Origin: Clostridia bacterium
GTDB lineage: Bacteria > Bacillota > Clostridia > Oscillospirales > CAG-382
Direction: 5' to 3'
Length of the DNA: 8,040 nt
Assembly: GCA_900757905.1 (NCBI GenBank)
Contig: CAAEPN010000242.1
Span: 1-8,040, forward strand
The notes beneath the pieces were generated by a model, which was not told the DNA's origin, searched no databases, and was given only the letters and a program-made list of their open reading frames with translations. Every line of letters begins with the position of its first letter. Position 1 is the first letter of the stretch. Shown here one piece after another: positions 1-5,912 of this stretch. Made by a program: the position numbers and the translations under genes.

Positions 1-25
1 CAAGGCCGGTAAAGCCGGTAAGTAA
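1..25 (+). CDS. rplF: Ribosomal protein L6, 3' end only (partial)
   Basis: Only the last seven codons and the stop are inside the window, reading KAGKAGK followed by TAA at 23-25 and a second in-frame TAA at 26-28. A lysine/glycine-rich tail directly before rplR is what the C-terminus of L6 looks like in Firmicutes, and rplF precedes rplR in the spc operon. The call therefore rests mostly on gene order, with a short compatible tail. L6 binds 23S rRNA near the factor-binding site of the 50S subunit. The 21 bases coding for the tail are an imperfect tandem repeat giving KAG twice. Confidence 0.8.
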
Positions 26-45
26 TAAGAAGGGAGTGCAGTTAA

Positions 46-405
46 ATGGTATCAAGAAAAGACAGCAATTTGCAGCGTAAAAAGAGACACGCCAGAGTTC
101 GTGCCAAGATTAGCGGTACTGCTTCCCGTCCCCGTCTTTGTGTCTACCGTTCGCTCGCCAACATCTATGCTCAGGTGATTGACGACACCACCGGAAACAC
201 CCTCGTCAGCGCTTCCAGCGTTGAAAAGGATTTCGGCGTTTACGGCGGCAACAAGGACGCGGCTAAAAAGGTCGGCGAGCTTGTCGCAAAGCGCGCAGCT
301 GAAAAGGGTATCACCGATGTCGTATTCGACAGAGGCGGTTACATCTACCACGGACGCGTAAAGGAACTCGCAGAAGCCGCAAGAGAAGCCGGCTTGAAGT
401 TCTAA
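46..405 (+). CDS. rplR: 50S ribosomal protein L18
   Basis: This encodes a 119-residue L18, a normal length for the bacterial protein. L18 binds 5S rRNA, with L5, and helps place it in the central protuberance of the 50S subunit. The N-terminus is strongly basic (residues 4-21, many Lys/Arg). The family core RPRLCVYRSLANIYAQVIDD spans about residues 28-47, and the C-terminal signature FDRGGYIYHGRVKELAEAAR runs from about residue 94 to the end, finishing in GLKF. The ATG at 46 follows an AGGGAG SD at 31-36 and begins 20 nt after the rplF stop. It is followed after 15 nt by rpsE, so the two are surely co-transcribed. Nothing unusual is seen. The family call is certain. Confidence 0.98.
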   Translation: MVSRKDSNLQRKKRHARVRAKISGTASRPRLCVYRSLANIYAQVIDDTTGNTLVSASSVEKDFGVYGGNKDAAKKVGELVAKRAAEKGITDVVFDRGGYIYHGRVKELAEAAREAGLKF

Positions 406-420
406 AATAGGAGGGATAAT

Positions 421-924
421 ATGGCATTCAAAATGGATCCTGCAACACTTGACCTCCAGGAAACGGTAATCGAAACAAGACGCGTATCCAAGACAGTCAA
501 GGGCGGACGCATCATGCGCTTCGCCGCAGTAGTTGTAGTAGGCGACCGCAACGGTCACGTTGGCTACGGTATCGGCAAGTCCGCCGAAGTTCCGGAAGCT
601 ATCAGAAAAGCAATCGAAGACGCTAAGAAAAATATGATCGAGGTTTCTGTCAAGAACACCAGCATTCCTCACGATATCATCGGCGAATTCGGCGCGGCAA
701 GAGTTCTTCTTAAGCCGGCTGCCGAAGGTACCGGTATCATCGCAGGCGGTACGGTTCGTGCCGTTGTGGATATGGCGGGTATCAAGGATATCCGTGCGAA
801 GTGCCTCAGAAGCAACAATAAGATCAATGTCGTTAAGGCAACTTTCGAAGGCTTGCGCAATCTCAGAACGGCTGAAGCTGTTGCTAAGATGAGAGGCAAG
901 ACCGTCGAAGAAATCGTAGGCTAA
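421..924 (+). CDS. rpsE: 30S ribosomal protein S5
   Basis: This encodes a 167-residue S5, which lies on the back of the 30S subunit with S4 and S8, at the mRNA entry side, and affects decoding accuracy. The N-terminal double-stranded-RNA-binding-like domain covers about residues 12-77, including VSKTVKGGR (22-30) and a GDRNGHVGYGIGKSAEVPEA stretch (41-60). The C-terminal domain has EGTGIIAGG (102-110) and ends RGKTVEEIVG. The loop at residues 22-24 (Val-Ser-Lys), where spectinomycin-resistance changes are known in other bacteria, is of the ordinary sensitive form. An AGGAGGG SD at 409-415 lies 5 nt before the ATG. rpmD follows 13 nt after the stop. The call is certain. Confidence 0.98.
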   Translation: MAFKMDPATLDLQETVIETRRVSKTVKGGRIMRFAAVVVVGDRNGHVGYGIGKSAEVPEAIRKAIEDAKKNMIEVSVKNTSIPHDIIGEFGAARVLLKPAAEGTGIIAGGTVRAVVDMAGIKDIRAKCLRSNNKINVVKATFEGLRNLRTAEAVAKMRGKTVEEIVG

Positions 925-937
925 GGAGGAAACAGTG

Positions 938-1117
938 ATGGCTAAGATTACAGTAACACTTACCAAAAGCTTGATCGGTCGCAAAAAGAACCAGATCGCC
1001 ACTGCAAACTCTATGGGCTTACGCAAGATCGGCGATGTATCGGTTCAGGAAAACAATGAGGCTACCAAAGGCAAGATCAACCTCATTTGTCACCTTGTCA
1101 CAGTTAAGGAGGGCTAA
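938..1117 (+). CDS. rpmD: 50S ribosomal protein L30
   Basis: This encodes a 59-residue L30, the short bacterial form, a 50S protein with a small alpha/beta fold that contacts 23S rRNA. It opens MAKITVTLTKSLIGRKKNQ, and the typical middle MGLRKIGD (26-33) is followed by a C-terminal strand near LVTV. An in-frame GTG sits one codon upstream at 935. I chose the ATG at 938 because its distance from the GGAGGA SD (925-930) is 7 nt, whereas the GTG would leave 4, and because family members begin MAKI or similar. The gap to rplO is only 2 nt, and the rplO SD lies inside the last rpmD codons, so coupled translation is likely. Confidence 0.96.
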   Translation: MAKITVTLTKSLIGRKKNQIATANSMGLRKIGDVSVQENNEATKGKINLICHLVTVKEG

Positions 1118-1119
1118 TC

Positions 1120-1566
1120 ATGAAGCTTCATGAACTTTCACCCGCTCCCGGCTCGACAAAATCCGCTTGGAGAAAAGGTCGCGGCGTCGGTTCCGGTAAC
1201 GGAAAGACGGCCGGACGCGGTCATAAAGGCCAGAACGCCAGAACAGGCGGCGGCGTAAGACCGGGTTTTGAAGGCGGTCAGATTCCGCTTTACAGAAGAC
1301 TTCCGAAGAGAGGCTTCACCAACAGCCTTTTCAAGAAGGAATACGCAATTATCAACCTTGAAACCTTAGATAAGCTCTTTAACGACGGCGACGCCGTTTC
1401 CATGGAAACGCTTCTCGAAAAAGGCGTTATCCGCAAGGAGTTAAACGGTTTGAAAGTCCTCGGAAGAGGCGAAATCACCAAAAAGCTGACCGTTAAAGCT
1501 GCCATCTTCTCGGCATCCGCAAAGGAGAAGATCGAAGCCGCAGGCGGAAAGGCTGAGGTGATTTAA
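1120..1566 (+). CDS. rplO: 50S ribosomal protein L15
   Basis: This encodes a 148-residue L15, an early assembly protein of the 50S subunit. The N-terminal third is an extended Gly/Arg/Lys-rich tail that threads into 23S rRNA (GRGVGSGNGKTAGRGHKGQ, about residues 20-38, then GGGVRPGFEGGQ). The globular C-terminal part holds the family signature KVLGRGEITKKLTVKA (about 112-127) and ends with an IEAAGGKAEV motif. The start ATG has a TAAGGAGGG SD at 1105-1113, located within the end of rpmD. The stop is one base upstream of the secY GTG start. In other bacteria rplO sits directly before secY, as here. Length and motifs are ordinary. Confidence 0.98.
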   Translation: MKLHELSPAPGSTKSAWRKGRGVGSGNGKTAGRGHKGQNARTGGGVRPGFEGGQIPLYRRLPKRGFTNSLFKKEYAIINLETLDKLFNDGDAVSMETLLEKGVIRKELNGLKVLGRGEITKKLTVKAAIFSASAKEKIEAAGGKAEVI

Positions 1567-1570
1567 AGTG
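1555..1570 (+). promoter_or_regulatory. secY ribosome binding site and GTG start
   Basis: GAGGTGAT at 1555-1562 matches the anti-SD strongly and lies in the last codons of rplO. It is followed by the rplO TAA (1564-1566) and then GTG at 1568. This placement supports the GTG rather than the first internal ATG (1619), which would remove the start of the protein, including the conserved ETWKIPELR-like N-terminal segment. A ribosome terminating on rplO would be positioned to restart on secY, so translational coupling is inferred. Confidence 0.75.
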
Positions 1571-2839
1571 CTGCAGACATTCAAAAACGCTTGGAAGATT
1601 CCCGAACTTCGGAATAAGATGCTCTTCACTTTGTTCATTCTTGTTCTGTTCCGTATCGGTTCTGTTATCCCGGTTCCGTTCGTCATTCCTGACCTCGTTC
1701 AGAGCGGCGTTTCGGAAGGCGGCTTACAGGGTCTTTTCCAGTACTTCGACATCATTTCCGGCGAAGCGTTTTCTAAGGCAACTTTATTCGCACTCTCCAT
1801 CTCACCGTATATCACGGCTTCCATCGTTATTCAGCTTTTAACCATCGCTATCCCGCCGCTCGAAAGAATGGCTAAGGAAGGCGAAGAAGGCCGCAAAAAG
1901 CTGACGCAGATCACCCGTTACACGACGGTTGGTCTCGCACTTTTAACCAGTATCGGATACTGCGCATACATCTATGCGCTCAACTGGGTCATCCCGGGTC
2001 ACGACGGTCTCTTCGACAAGCTGGTTATCATCTCCTGCTATTGCGCAGGTGCGGCTATCATCATGTGGCTCGCTGAAAAGATCAACGACCACGGCATCGG
2101 CAACGGTATTTCCATTATCCTTTTTGTGAATATCGCTGCTTCGTTCCCGACCATGGTTTCCACGGCTTGGAACAACGGTCTTCTCATCTTCATTCTGTTC
2201 GTTATCATTACGCTCGCTATGATCGTGTTTGTTGTTCACGTTACCAACGCAGAACGCAGACTTCCGGTTCAGTATGCAAAGCGTCAGGTCGGCAGAAAGA
2301 TGTATGGCGGCCAGAGCACGTATCTTCCGATCAAGCTCAACATGTCCGGCGTTATGCCGATCATCTTCGCAAGCTCCATTGCTGCGATCCCGACGACTAT
2401 CGCTGCCATTATTCCGCCGAAGAGCGGTTCTGTATGGTACAACATCGTACAGTTCTTCTCCTTCAGAAGCCCGGTTTACGCGCTTATTTACTTCGTTCTT
2501 ATCATCGCGTTCGCTTACTTCTATCTTGCGATTTCCTTTAATCCGGTTGAAGTATCCAACAACCTGAAAAAGAACGGCGGCTTTATTACGGGTATCCGTC
2601 CCGGCAAACCGACTACCGATTATATCACCAAGATCCTCGGCAGAGTTACGCTTATCGGCGCGATCTTCCTTGGTATCGTTGCTTGCTTGCCGATGATTCT
2701 CGGTTGGGCAAACAGCGCTATGAGCGGTCTTGCATTCGGTGGTTCGTCACTTCTGATTTTAGTCAGCGTCGTTATTGAAACGACCCGCGAAATCGAAGCT
2801 CAGATGACCATGCGTCACTACAAAGGCTTCCTTCAGTAA
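1568..2839 (+). CDS. secY: Protein translocase channel subunit SecY
   Basis: This encodes a 423-residue SecY, the membrane pore of the general secretion (Sec) system, which works with SecE, SecG and the SecA ATPase. Ten hydrophobic segments can be drawn at roughly residues 17-37, 70-95, 116-138, 150-170, 177-198, 205-226, 257-283, 303-325, 356-379 and 385-405. The stretch GGLQGLFQYFDIISG (51-65) between the first two fits the plug helix. The cytoplasmic loop ERRLPVQYAKRQVGR (229-243) is the conserved C5 region, and GIRPGKPT (342-349) carries the Arg equivalent to the SecA-interacting Arg of the C6 loop. The protein ends REIEAQMTMRHYKGFL, typical of Firmicute SecY. The start is GTG, with its SD inside rplO. 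It is complete and ordinary. Confidence 0.98.
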   Translation: MLQTFKNAWKIPELRNKMLFTLFILVLFRIGSVIPVPFVIPDLVQSGVSEGGLQGLFQYFDIISGEAFSKATLFALSISPYITASIVIQLLTIAIPPLERMAKEGEEGRKKLTQITRYTTVGLALLTSIGYCAYIYALNWVIPGHDGLFDKLVIISCYCAGAAIIMWLAEKINDHGIGNGISIILFVNIAASFPTMVSTAWNNGLLIFILFVIITLAMIVFVVHVTNAERRLPVQYAKRQVGRKMYGGQSTYLPIKLNMSGVMPIIFASSIAAIPTTIAAIIPPKSGSVWYNIVQFFSFRSPVYALIYFVLIIAFAYFYLAISFNPVEVSNNLKKNGGFITGIRPGKPTTDYITKILGRVTLIGAIFLGIVACLPMILGWANSAMSGLAFGGSSLLILVSVVIETTREIEAQMTMRHYKGFLQ

Positions 2840-2852
2840 TCCGTAAGGATTA
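2837..2852 (+). other. Perfect hairpin over the secY stop codon
   Basis: TAATCC (2837-2842) and GGATTA (2847-2852) are perfect inverted repeats separated by GTAA, giving a 6-bp stem closed by a GNRA-type tetraloop in RNA. The 5' arm starts with the secY TAA stop. No U-tract follows (next bases TAGGAATTCC), so this is not an intrinsic terminator. Whether it has a role, such as mRNA stability or processing between secY and adk, is unknown. Confidence 0.4.
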
Positions 2853-2886
2853 TAGGAATTCCACTGACACAGGTTAAGGAGATATT

Positions 2887-3525
2887 ATGAATATAATATT
2901 TTTCGGTGCTCCGGGTGCCGGTAAAGGCACACAGGCTGAAATCGTCAGCAAAAAGTTAGATATTCCCACCATTTCCACGGGCAATATCATCCGTGAAGCG
3001 ATCAAAAACGGAACGGAAATGGGTCTTTCCGCAAAGAGCTATATCGATGCCGGAAAGCTTGTTCCCGACGAGGTCGTTATCGGTATCATCAAAGACAGAC
3101 TCGATAAGGATGACTGCAAAAAAGGATTTATCCTTGACGGCTTCCCGCGTACCATTCCGCAGGCCAAGGCGCTTGACGAAATGGGTGTGAAGATCGATGT
3201 GGTTCTCAATATCGAGGTGTCCGACGAAGATATTATTAACCGCATGAGCGGCAGAAGAACCTGCCCGAAGTGCGGCGGAACGTATCACGTCGAATTCAAT
3301 CCCACCAAAACAGAGGGTATATGCGATAACTGCGGCGCGGAGCTTACCGTGCGTAAGGACGATCATCCCGATGTTGTCAAAAGCAGACTTGATGTCTACC
3401 ACAGCGAAACTGAGCCTTTGAAAGCATTTTATGAAGAAAAAGGCATTCTTCGCACCGTGGTGGGTCAGAAAGAGCTTAAAGATACCACCGCGCTTACCGC
3501 AAAAGCGCTCGGTATCGCCGATTAG
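2887..3525 (+). CDS. adk: Adenylate kinase, zinc-LID type
   Basis: This encodes a 212-residue long-form adenylate kinase, which catalyses ATP + AMP = 2 ADP in the cytoplasm. The P-loop GAPGAGKGT is at residues 7-15. The AMP-binding region follows (STGN 30-33, then IIREAI), and DGFPRT is at 84-89. The LID domain holds a zinc site with four cysteines, C126-x2-C129 and C146-x2-C149. RKDD (156-159) and RLDVYHSETEPL (167-178) complete the active site. Position 33 is Asn where Escherichia coli has Asp. AAGGAG at 2876-2881 lies 5 nt before the ATG. The gene sits between secY and map, as in other Firmicutes. The call is certain. Zinc binding is inferred from the four cysteines. Confidence 0.98.
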   Translation: MNIIFFGAPGAGKGTQAEIVSKKLDIPTISTGNIIREAIKNGTEMGLSAKSYIDAGKLVPDEVVIGIIKDRLDKDDCKKGFILDGFPRTIPQAKALDEMGVKIDVVLNIEVSDEDIINRMSGRRTCPKCGGTYHVEFNPTKTEGICDNCGAELTVRKDDHPDVVKSRLDVYHSETEPLKAFYEEKGILRTVVGQKELKDTTALTAKALGIAD

Positions 3526-3555
3526 TCGAAAGACTGCATTAAGGACTGGTTTTGA

Positions 3556-4302
3556 ATGATTAAGATCAAAAACAACGAAGAAATCGCGCTGATGCGCGAA
3601 GCAGGCAAAATCACGGCAGGCGCGTTAGAGCTTGCGGCGACTTTGGTAAAGCCGGGCGTTTCTCTGATTCATATCGATTCCGAGATTCACCGCTTTATCA
3701 CGTCGCATGGCGCAACGCCTTCGTTCCTGCATTATAACGGTTTTCCTGCCAGCGCATGCATCAGTGTCAACGATGAAGTGATTCACGGAATTCCCGGCAA
3801 ACGGCTTCTCACCGAAGGCGATATCGTCAAGGTGGATGTCGGTGCCTGCTACAAGGGATTCCATGGAGACGCGGCCCGCACTATCTTCTGCGGCGAGGTC
3901 TCTGAGGACGCAAAGCGTCTGGAACGAGTCACGCGTGAGAGCTTTTTTGAGGGAATCAAGTATGCGGATCCGACTCACCGCTTAGGCGATATTTCCCATG
4001 CGATCCAAGAGCATGTCGAAAACGCAGGCTTTTCGGTCGTCAAGGAATTTGTCGGGCATGGCGTGGGTTCACATCTGCATGAGGATCCCGAAGTTCCCAA
4101 TTACGGCCGTGCCGGCAGAGGTACGCGCCTGTATGAGGGCATGACGCTCGCCATCGAACCGATGGTCAATTTCGGAACAGCCGATGTTTCGGTACTCGAC
4201 AACGACTGGACGGTCGTAACGGATGACGGAATGCTTTCCGCTCATTACGAAAACTCCATTCTGATTACCGCAAACGGTCCCGAAATTCTCACGATACTAT
4301 GA
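3556..4302 (+). CDS. map: Methionine aminopeptidase, type I
   Basis: This encodes a 248-residue type Ia enzyme that removes the initiator Met from nascent proteins whose second residue is small. It has the pita-bread fold with a two-metal site. By position and context the five metal ligands are D94 (VKVDVG), D105 (FHGDAAR), H168 (GHGVG), E201 (IEPM) and E232 (YENS). The catalytic histidines H77 and H175 (in VGSHLHEDP) are also present. There is no N-terminal zinc-finger extension and no type II insertion. The SD is a modest AAGGA at 3541-3545, 10 nt before the ATG. The stop TGA overlaps the next gene's ATG (ATGA, 4299-4302), indicating coupling. All catalytic residues are intact. Confidence 0.98.
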   Translation: MIKIKNNEEIALMREAGKITAGALELAATLVKPGVSLIHIDSEIHRFITSHGATPSFLHYNGFPASACISVNDEVIHGIPGKRLLTEGDIVKVDVGACYKGFHGDAARTIFCGEVSEDAKRLERVTRESFFEGIKYADPTHRLGDISHAIQEHVENAGFSVVKEFVGHGVGSHLHEDPEVPNYGRAGRGTRLYEGMTLAIEPMVNFGTADVSVLDNDWTVVTDDGMLSAHYENSILITANGPEILTIL

Positions 4303-4607
4303 GCTTTGATCGGAAACGAAAACTGAAGATCTGTAACAGCTTCTGTGAAAGTCACGGAACCGGAAGCCTTGTGCGTTCCCGTTCCGGACGGACACGCGGC
4401 AGAGTTTTTGCCGTCGTTGCCACAGAAACGGATGCGAAAGAAAGTCTGTATGCCCTCGTTTGCGACGGCAAAACACGGTTTCTTTCCGCTCCGAAGCGCA
4501 AAAGCGCCGCGCATCTCGAAACGCTTCTTCCGGCTTGCGGACGAACGATTTTCGCGACGGACGAAGAGGTACGACGCGCGATAGAGGCTCTTACGGATAT
4601 CAAGTAA
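4299..4607 (+). CDS. KOW-domain RNA-binding protein, L14e/L27e-like
   Basis: This encodes a 102-residue protein of the KOW-type family found between map and infA in many Firmicutes (in Bacillus subtilis the corresponding small gene is ybzG, from memory). The KOW-like core is GSLVRSRSGRTRGRVFAVV (about residues 22-40), followed by a strand with YALVCDGKTRFLSAPKRKS (51-69) and a C-terminal helix with DEEVRRAIEAL. Members resemble archaeal/eukaryotic L14e and probably bind rRNA or mRNA, but the precise role is not established to my knowledge. About 20 residues precede the core, seemingly more than in the usual family member. No strong SD is seen, so expression likely depends on ATGA coupling to map. 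The sequence is visibly less conserved than its neighbours. The family call is good; the function is inference. Confidence 0.85.
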   Translation: MSFDRKRKLKICNSFCESHGTGSLVRSRSGRTRGRVFAVVATETDAKESLYALVCDGKTRFLSAPKRKSAAHLETLLPACGRTIFATDEEVRRAIEALTDIK

Positions 4608-4622
4608 TTTGGAGGGATTGAA

Positions 4623-4841
4623 ATGTCCAAAGACGACGTTATTGAATTTGAGGGCGTGGTTACGGAGGCGCTTCCGAACGCCACGTTCCTTGTTAAGCTT
4701 CCCAACGATCATGTCGTAACGGCACACATCTCCGGAAAGTTAAGAATGAATTTCATCAAGATTCTTCCGGGCGATAAGGTGACGGTCGAGGTTTCGAGCT
4801 ACGACCTGACCAAGGGCAGAATCACATGGCGCGCCAAATAA
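4623..4841 (+). CDS. infA: Translation initiation factor IF-1
   Basis: This encodes a 72-residue IF-1, a single S1-like OB-fold protein that binds the A site of the 30S subunit during initiation, alongside IF-2 and IF-3. The sequence has the full family pattern: EGVVTEALPNATFLVKLPN (10-28), HVVTAHISGKLRMNFIKILPGD (30-51) and SYDLTKGRITWRAK at the end. Length is the usual 72. GGAGGG at 4611-4616 lies 6 nt before the ATG, only a few bases after the KOW gene's stop. rpmJ follows 39 nt later, the classic infA-rpmJ pair. Nothing is odd. Confidence 0.99.
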   Translation: MSKDDVIEFEGVVTEALPNATFLVKLPNDHVVTAHISGKLRMNFIKILPGDKVTVEVSSYDLTKGRITWRAK

Positions 4842-4880
4842 GCCGACGCTTGACAAGCGCGCAAACAGGAGGATTTTAAA

Positions 4881-4994
4881 ATGAAAGTTAAACCTTCGGT
4901 AAAAAAGATATGCGAAAAGTGCAAGATCATCAAGCGCCGCGGCGTCGTAATGGTGATCTGCGAAAATCCGAAGCATAAGCAAAGACAGGGTTAA
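4881..4994 (+). CDS. rpmJ: 50S ribosomal protein L36, zinc-ribbon form
   Basis: This encodes a 37-residue L36, beginning MKVKPSVKKICEKCKIIKRR and ending KHKQRQG. L36 is the smallest 50S protein and contacts 23S rRNA near the L7/L12 base. The zinc ligands C11, C14, C27 and H32 are all present (C-x2-C-x12-C-x4-H), so this is the zinc-binding form rather than the cysteine-free paralogue some bacteria use under zinc limitation. AGGAGGA at 4867-4873 gives 7-nt spacing to the ATG. rpsM follows after 46 nt, marking the join between the spc-like and alpha-like blocks. Confidence 0.98.
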   Translation: MKVKPSVKKICEKCKIIKRRGVVMVICENPKHKQRQG

Positions 4995-5040
4995 GTAAGA
5001 CCCATTTGCGTCACACGACGAGAAAACGAGGTGTAATATA

Positions 5041-5409
5041 ATGGCACGTATAGCAGGTGTAGACCTTCCGAGAGAAAAAAGAGTCGAAATCGGACTTACC
5101 TATATTTTCGGCATCGGACGTACCCGCTCCAACGAAATACTTGCAAAGACCGGCATCAATCCTGACACCAGAGTCAAGGATCTGTCCGAGGATGACGTAG
5201 CTAAGTTACGTGAAGCAATCGAACATGAATATGCCGTCGAAGGCGATCTGCGCAGAGATATCGCAATGAATATCAAGCGTCTTATCGAAATCGATTCTTA
5301 CAGAGGTTCCAGACATCGCAAGGGTCTTCCGGTAAGAGGTCAGCGTTCCAAAACCAACGCAAGAACCCGTAAAGGTCCGGCAAAGACCATCGCCAATAAG
5401 AAGAAGTAA
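5041..5409 (+). CDS. rpsM: 30S ribosomal protein S13
   Basis: This encodes a 122-residue S13, located in the 30S head, where it forms bridges to the 50S subunit and touches P-site tRNA with its tail. The helix-two-turn-helix region (about residues 14-60, IGLTYIFGIGRTRSNEIL at 17-34) is followed by the signature GSRHRKGLPVRGQRSKTNA (89-107). The lysine-rich tail ends ANKKK. GAGGTG at 5028-5033 is 7 nt before the ATG. In enterobacteria the region before rpsM carries the S4-binding pseudoknot. Here the 46-nt gap shows only a 4-bp hairpin (5009-5020), so no such element can be claimed. rpsK follows after 51 nt. Confidence 0.98.
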   Translation: MARIAGVDLPREKRVEIGLTYIFGIGRTRSNEILAKTGINPDTRVKDLSEDDVAKLREAIEHEYAVEGDLRRDIAMNIKRLIEIDSYRGSRHRKGLPVRGQRSKTNARTRKGPAKTIANKKK

Positions 5410-5419
5410 CCAATATTCA

Positions 5420-5437
5420 ACATGACCAAAGTCATGT
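5420..5437 (+). other. Perfect hairpin in the rpsM-rpsK gap
   Basis: ACATGAC (5420-5426) and GTCATGT (5431-5437) form a perfect 7-bp stem around a CAAA loop. It ends 3 nt before the rpsK SD (AAGGAG, 5441-5446). No U-tract follows, so it is not a terminator. It may shape access to the rpsK start, but this is conjecture from one sequence. Confidence 0.4.
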
Positions 5438-5440
5438 AAG

Positions 5441-5463
5441 AAGGAGTGACTAACGAAAGTATG
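5441..5463 (+). promoter_or_regulatory. rpsK ribosome binding site and start choice
   Basis: AAGGAG at 5441-5446 is followed by TGA, then ATG at 5461. An in-frame GTG at 5446 shares a base with the SD itself, so it cannot be the start served by it. S11 proteins begin with a short Met-Ala-Lys type start like the one at 5461. The gap from SD to ATG is 14 nt, longer than for other genes here, where it is 5-10 nt. Confidence 0.7.
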
Positions 5464-5862
5464 GCAAAAGTTACAACGAAAAAAGCGGTAACCAGAAAAC
5501 GCCGCGAACGCAAAAATATTGAAAAAGGCTCCGCACATATCCGTTCGTCCTTTAACAACACGATCGTCACCATCACCGATACCAACGGAAACGCACTCTC
5601 TTGGGCTTCCGCCGGTGAAATGGGCTTCCGCGGATCGAGAAAATCCACGCCGTATGCTGCTCAGACTGCTGCCGAAACGGCTGCAAAGGCTGCTATGGAA
5701 CACGGCCTTAAGACGGTTGAGGTTTTTGTTAAGGGTCCGGGCCAGGGCAGAGAATCCGCCATCCGTGCGCTTCAGACCGCCGGTCTTGAAATCGTATCCA
5801 TCAAGGATGTAACGCCGATTCCGCACAACGGCTGCCGTCCTCCTAAGAGAAGACGCGTATAA
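5461..5862 (+). CDS. rpsK: 30S ribosomal protein S11
   Basis: This encodes a 133-residue S11, a platform protein of the 30S subunit that helps shape the E-site mRNA path with S7 and S18. After a basic N-terminus (KKAVTRKRRERKNIEKG, 7-23) comes the family core AHIRSSFNNTIVTITDTNGN (25-44) and WASAGEMGFRGSRKSTPYAA (48-67). The C-terminus KGPGQGRESAIRAL (91-104) and VTPIPHNGCRPPKRRRV is diagnostic. The Asn-Gly within HNG corresponds to the site reported to form isoaspartate in Escherichia coli S11. The start is ATG 5461, as argued in the binding-site entry. rpsD follows after 50 nt. Confidence 0.98.
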   Translation: MAKVTTKKAVTRKRRERKNIEKGSAHIRSSFNNTIVTITDTNGNALSWASAGEMGFRGSRKSTPYAAQTAAETAAKAAMEHGLKTVEVFVKGPGQGRESAIRALQTAGLEIVSIKDVTPIPHNGCRPPKRRRV

Positions 5863-5865
5863 TCC

Positions 5866-5883
5866 GGAACCTTTACCTGTTCC
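5866..5883 (+). other. Weak hairpin in the rpsK-rpsD gap
   Basis: GGAAC (5866-5870) and GTTCC (5879-5883) can pair around an 8-nt loop. A 5-bp stem with a loop this size could occur by chance. It is followed by CAAAAGTTATTTAAGGAGG, without a continuous U-tract, so it is not a terminator. It is recorded only because perfect hairpins occupy two other gaps of this cluster. Confidence 0.2.
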
Positions 5884-5912
5884 CAAAAGTTATTTAAGGA
5901 GGAATTAAACTC

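Noticed and set aside
935..937. GTG as the rpmD start
   Set aside because: It is only 4 nt from the SD, and the following ATG gives proper spacing and the usual L30 N-terminus.
52..1026. 324-codon open frame on the - strand opposite rplR, rpsE and rpmD
   Set aside because: It starts with TTG, has no SD, resembles no known protein, and lies fully antisense to three certain ribosomal genes. Strong codon bias in the real genes explains its openness.
2167..2567. Alternative + strand frames within secY (124 and 112 codons)
   Set aside because: They are shadows of the secY reading frame, with Ser/Arg-rich low-complexity translations and no SD of their own.
2864..2897. CTGACA with TATGAA/TATAAT as a possible adk promoter
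   Set aside because: Transcription would begin inside the adk coding region. TATAAT is 22 nt from CTGACA, and the better-spaced TATGAA is a weak match.
4847..4859. Inverted repeat CGCTT-GAC-AAGCG between infA and rpmJ
   Set aside because: It is a 5-bp stem with a 3-nt loop, no U-tract, and a size easily reached by chance.
5009..5020. CGTC-ACAC-GACG as an S4-binding leader element before rpsM
   Set aside because: A 4-bp stem is too small to support such a claim, and no pseudoknot like the enterobacterial alpha-operon element can be seen in the 46-nt gap.
5037..5042. Perfect TATAAT before rpsM
   Set aside because: It overlaps the rpsM ATG, so transcription would start inside the gene, and no -35 lies 16-18 nt upstream (a TTGCGT is 24 nt away).
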